Below are positions 13,588 through 13,996 of a stretch of DNA of 13,996 bases, in pieces. Numbering within the stretch: position 1 is the first letter of the stretch; each line of letters opens with the position of its first letter. The DNA is from Zeimonas sp039807785. GTDB taxonomy: Bacteria > Pseudomonadota > Gammaproteobacteria > Burkholderiales > Burkholderiaceae_E. The position numbers and the translations under genes were made by a program. The notes beneath the pieces are model-generated. The model was not told where the DNA came from. It saw only the letters and a program-made list of their open reading frames with translations, and searched no databases. The DNA lies in assembly GCA_039807785.1 (NCBI GenBank), contig JBDHRX010000084.1, positions 1-13,996 of the forward strand. Direction: 5' to 3'.

Positions 13588-13996
13588 ATGCAAGCCGCCG
13601 TCCGAACGCTCACCATCCTCGGCGCCACCGGGTCGATCGGGCTGAGCACGCTCGACGTGGTCGCCCGTCATCCGGGGCGCTACCGGCTGTTCGCGCTGTC
13701 GGCGAACCGGCGCGCCGATGCGCTGGCGGCGTTGTGCCTGCGTCACGCGCCGCGCTACGCGGTGCTCGACGACGAGCGGGCGGCGCAGGGGCTGCGCGCG
13801 ACGCTCGCGGCGCGCGGCTGCGCCGCCGAGGTGCTGGCCGGCCCGGCGGCGCTCGCCGAGGTGGCCGCGCACCCGCAGGTCGATACCGTCATGGCCGCGA
13901 TCGTGGGGGCGGCGGGCCTCGGCCCGGCGATCGCGGCCGCGCGCGCCGGCAAGCGCATCCTGCTGGCGAACAAGGAATCGCTGGTCATGGCGGGGG
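13588..13996 (+). CDS. dxr: 1-deoxy-D-xylulose 5-phosphate reductoisomerase, N-terminal part (3' truncated by window edge)
   Basis: Dxr converts DXP to 2-C-methyl-D-erythritol 4-phosphate with NADPH, the committed step of the MEP isoprenoid pathway. The first 136 codons are visible. They contain the Rossmann NADPH-binding motif 'LTILGATGSIGLSTLDVVARHP' (8-29, GATGSIG at 12-18), 'FALSANRRADAL' (35-46), 'VMAAIVGAAGLGPAIAAARAGK' (101-122) and 'LLANKESLVMAG' (125-136), which carries the conserved Asn-Lys-Glu-Ser. The catalytic metal-binding and C-terminal domains lie beyond the window. The ATG at 13588 is 7 nt after the cdsA stop and has no SD; expression is either coupled to cdsA or leaderless from GATAAT just upstream. 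Confidence 0.97.
   Translation, partial: MQAAVRTLTILGATGSIGLSTLDVVARHPGRYRLFALSANRRADALAALCLRHAPRYAVLDDERAAQGLRATLAARGCAAEVLAGPAALAEVAAHPQVDTVMAAIVGAAGLGPAIAAARAGKRILLANKESLVMAG

Noticed and set aside
1..13996. Novel accessory system, mobile element, CRISPR or tRNA
   Set aside because: Every long non-shadow frame is a known housekeeping gene in a common order, base composition is even, and I saw no regularly spaced repeats, integrase, transposase or tRNA-like cloverleaf.

Overview
The window is about 70% GC, densely coding, and has the gene content and order of a core chromosomal region of a betaproteobacterium, most likely of the order Burkholderiales. I base this on recognisable proteins (S2, EF-Ts, MetAP, GlnD, ZipA-type FtsZ-binding domain) and on the order zipA-ligA, glnD-map facing away from rpsB-tsf-pyrH-frr-uppS-cdsA-dxr. 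I cannot name a genus. I see no mobile element, tRNA, rRNA, CRISPR array or transfer signature.

Left part (1-5000, + strand): the 3' part of a zipA-like division gene, ligA (NAD-dependent DNA ligase) 2 nt after it, galU (UTP-glucose-1-phosphate uridylyltransferase) after a 45-nt gap with its own strong Shine-Dalgarno (SD) site, and a methylthionucleoside phosphorylase that reads best as S-methyl-5'-thioinosine phosphorylase and is tightly coupled to galU. This block runs head-on into glnD; 37 nt containing GC-rich hairpins separate the two stop codons.

Middle part (5038-8408, - strand): map (methionine aminopeptidase) followed by glnD (PII uridylyltransferase), joined by a 4-nt GTGA stop/start overlap. 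A perfect TATAAT lies 6 nt before the map ATG with no SD, which predicts a leaderless map mRNA.

A 321-nt gap (8409-8729) separates map from rpsB. It holds two overlapping, oppositely directed -10 elements at the map end and a long, structured GC-rich leader for rpsB, a candidate for S2 autoregulation.

Right part (8730-13996, + strand): rpsB and tsf (ribosomal protein S2, EF-Ts), pyrH (UMP kinase), frr (ribosome recycling factor), uppS and cdsA (undecaprenyl diphosphate and CDP-diacylglycerol synthesis) and the first 136 codons of dxr (MEP isoprenoid pathway), which runs off the window. The cluster combines translation, pyrimidine supply and envelope lipid synthesis; Dxr feeds the isoprenoid precursors that UppS uses.

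I found no undescribed system. The points worth a second look are regulatory (shared -10 region, leaderless candidates for map and dxr, U-poor hairpins at gene ends) plus an insertion in LigA and the substrate choice of the phosphorylase.
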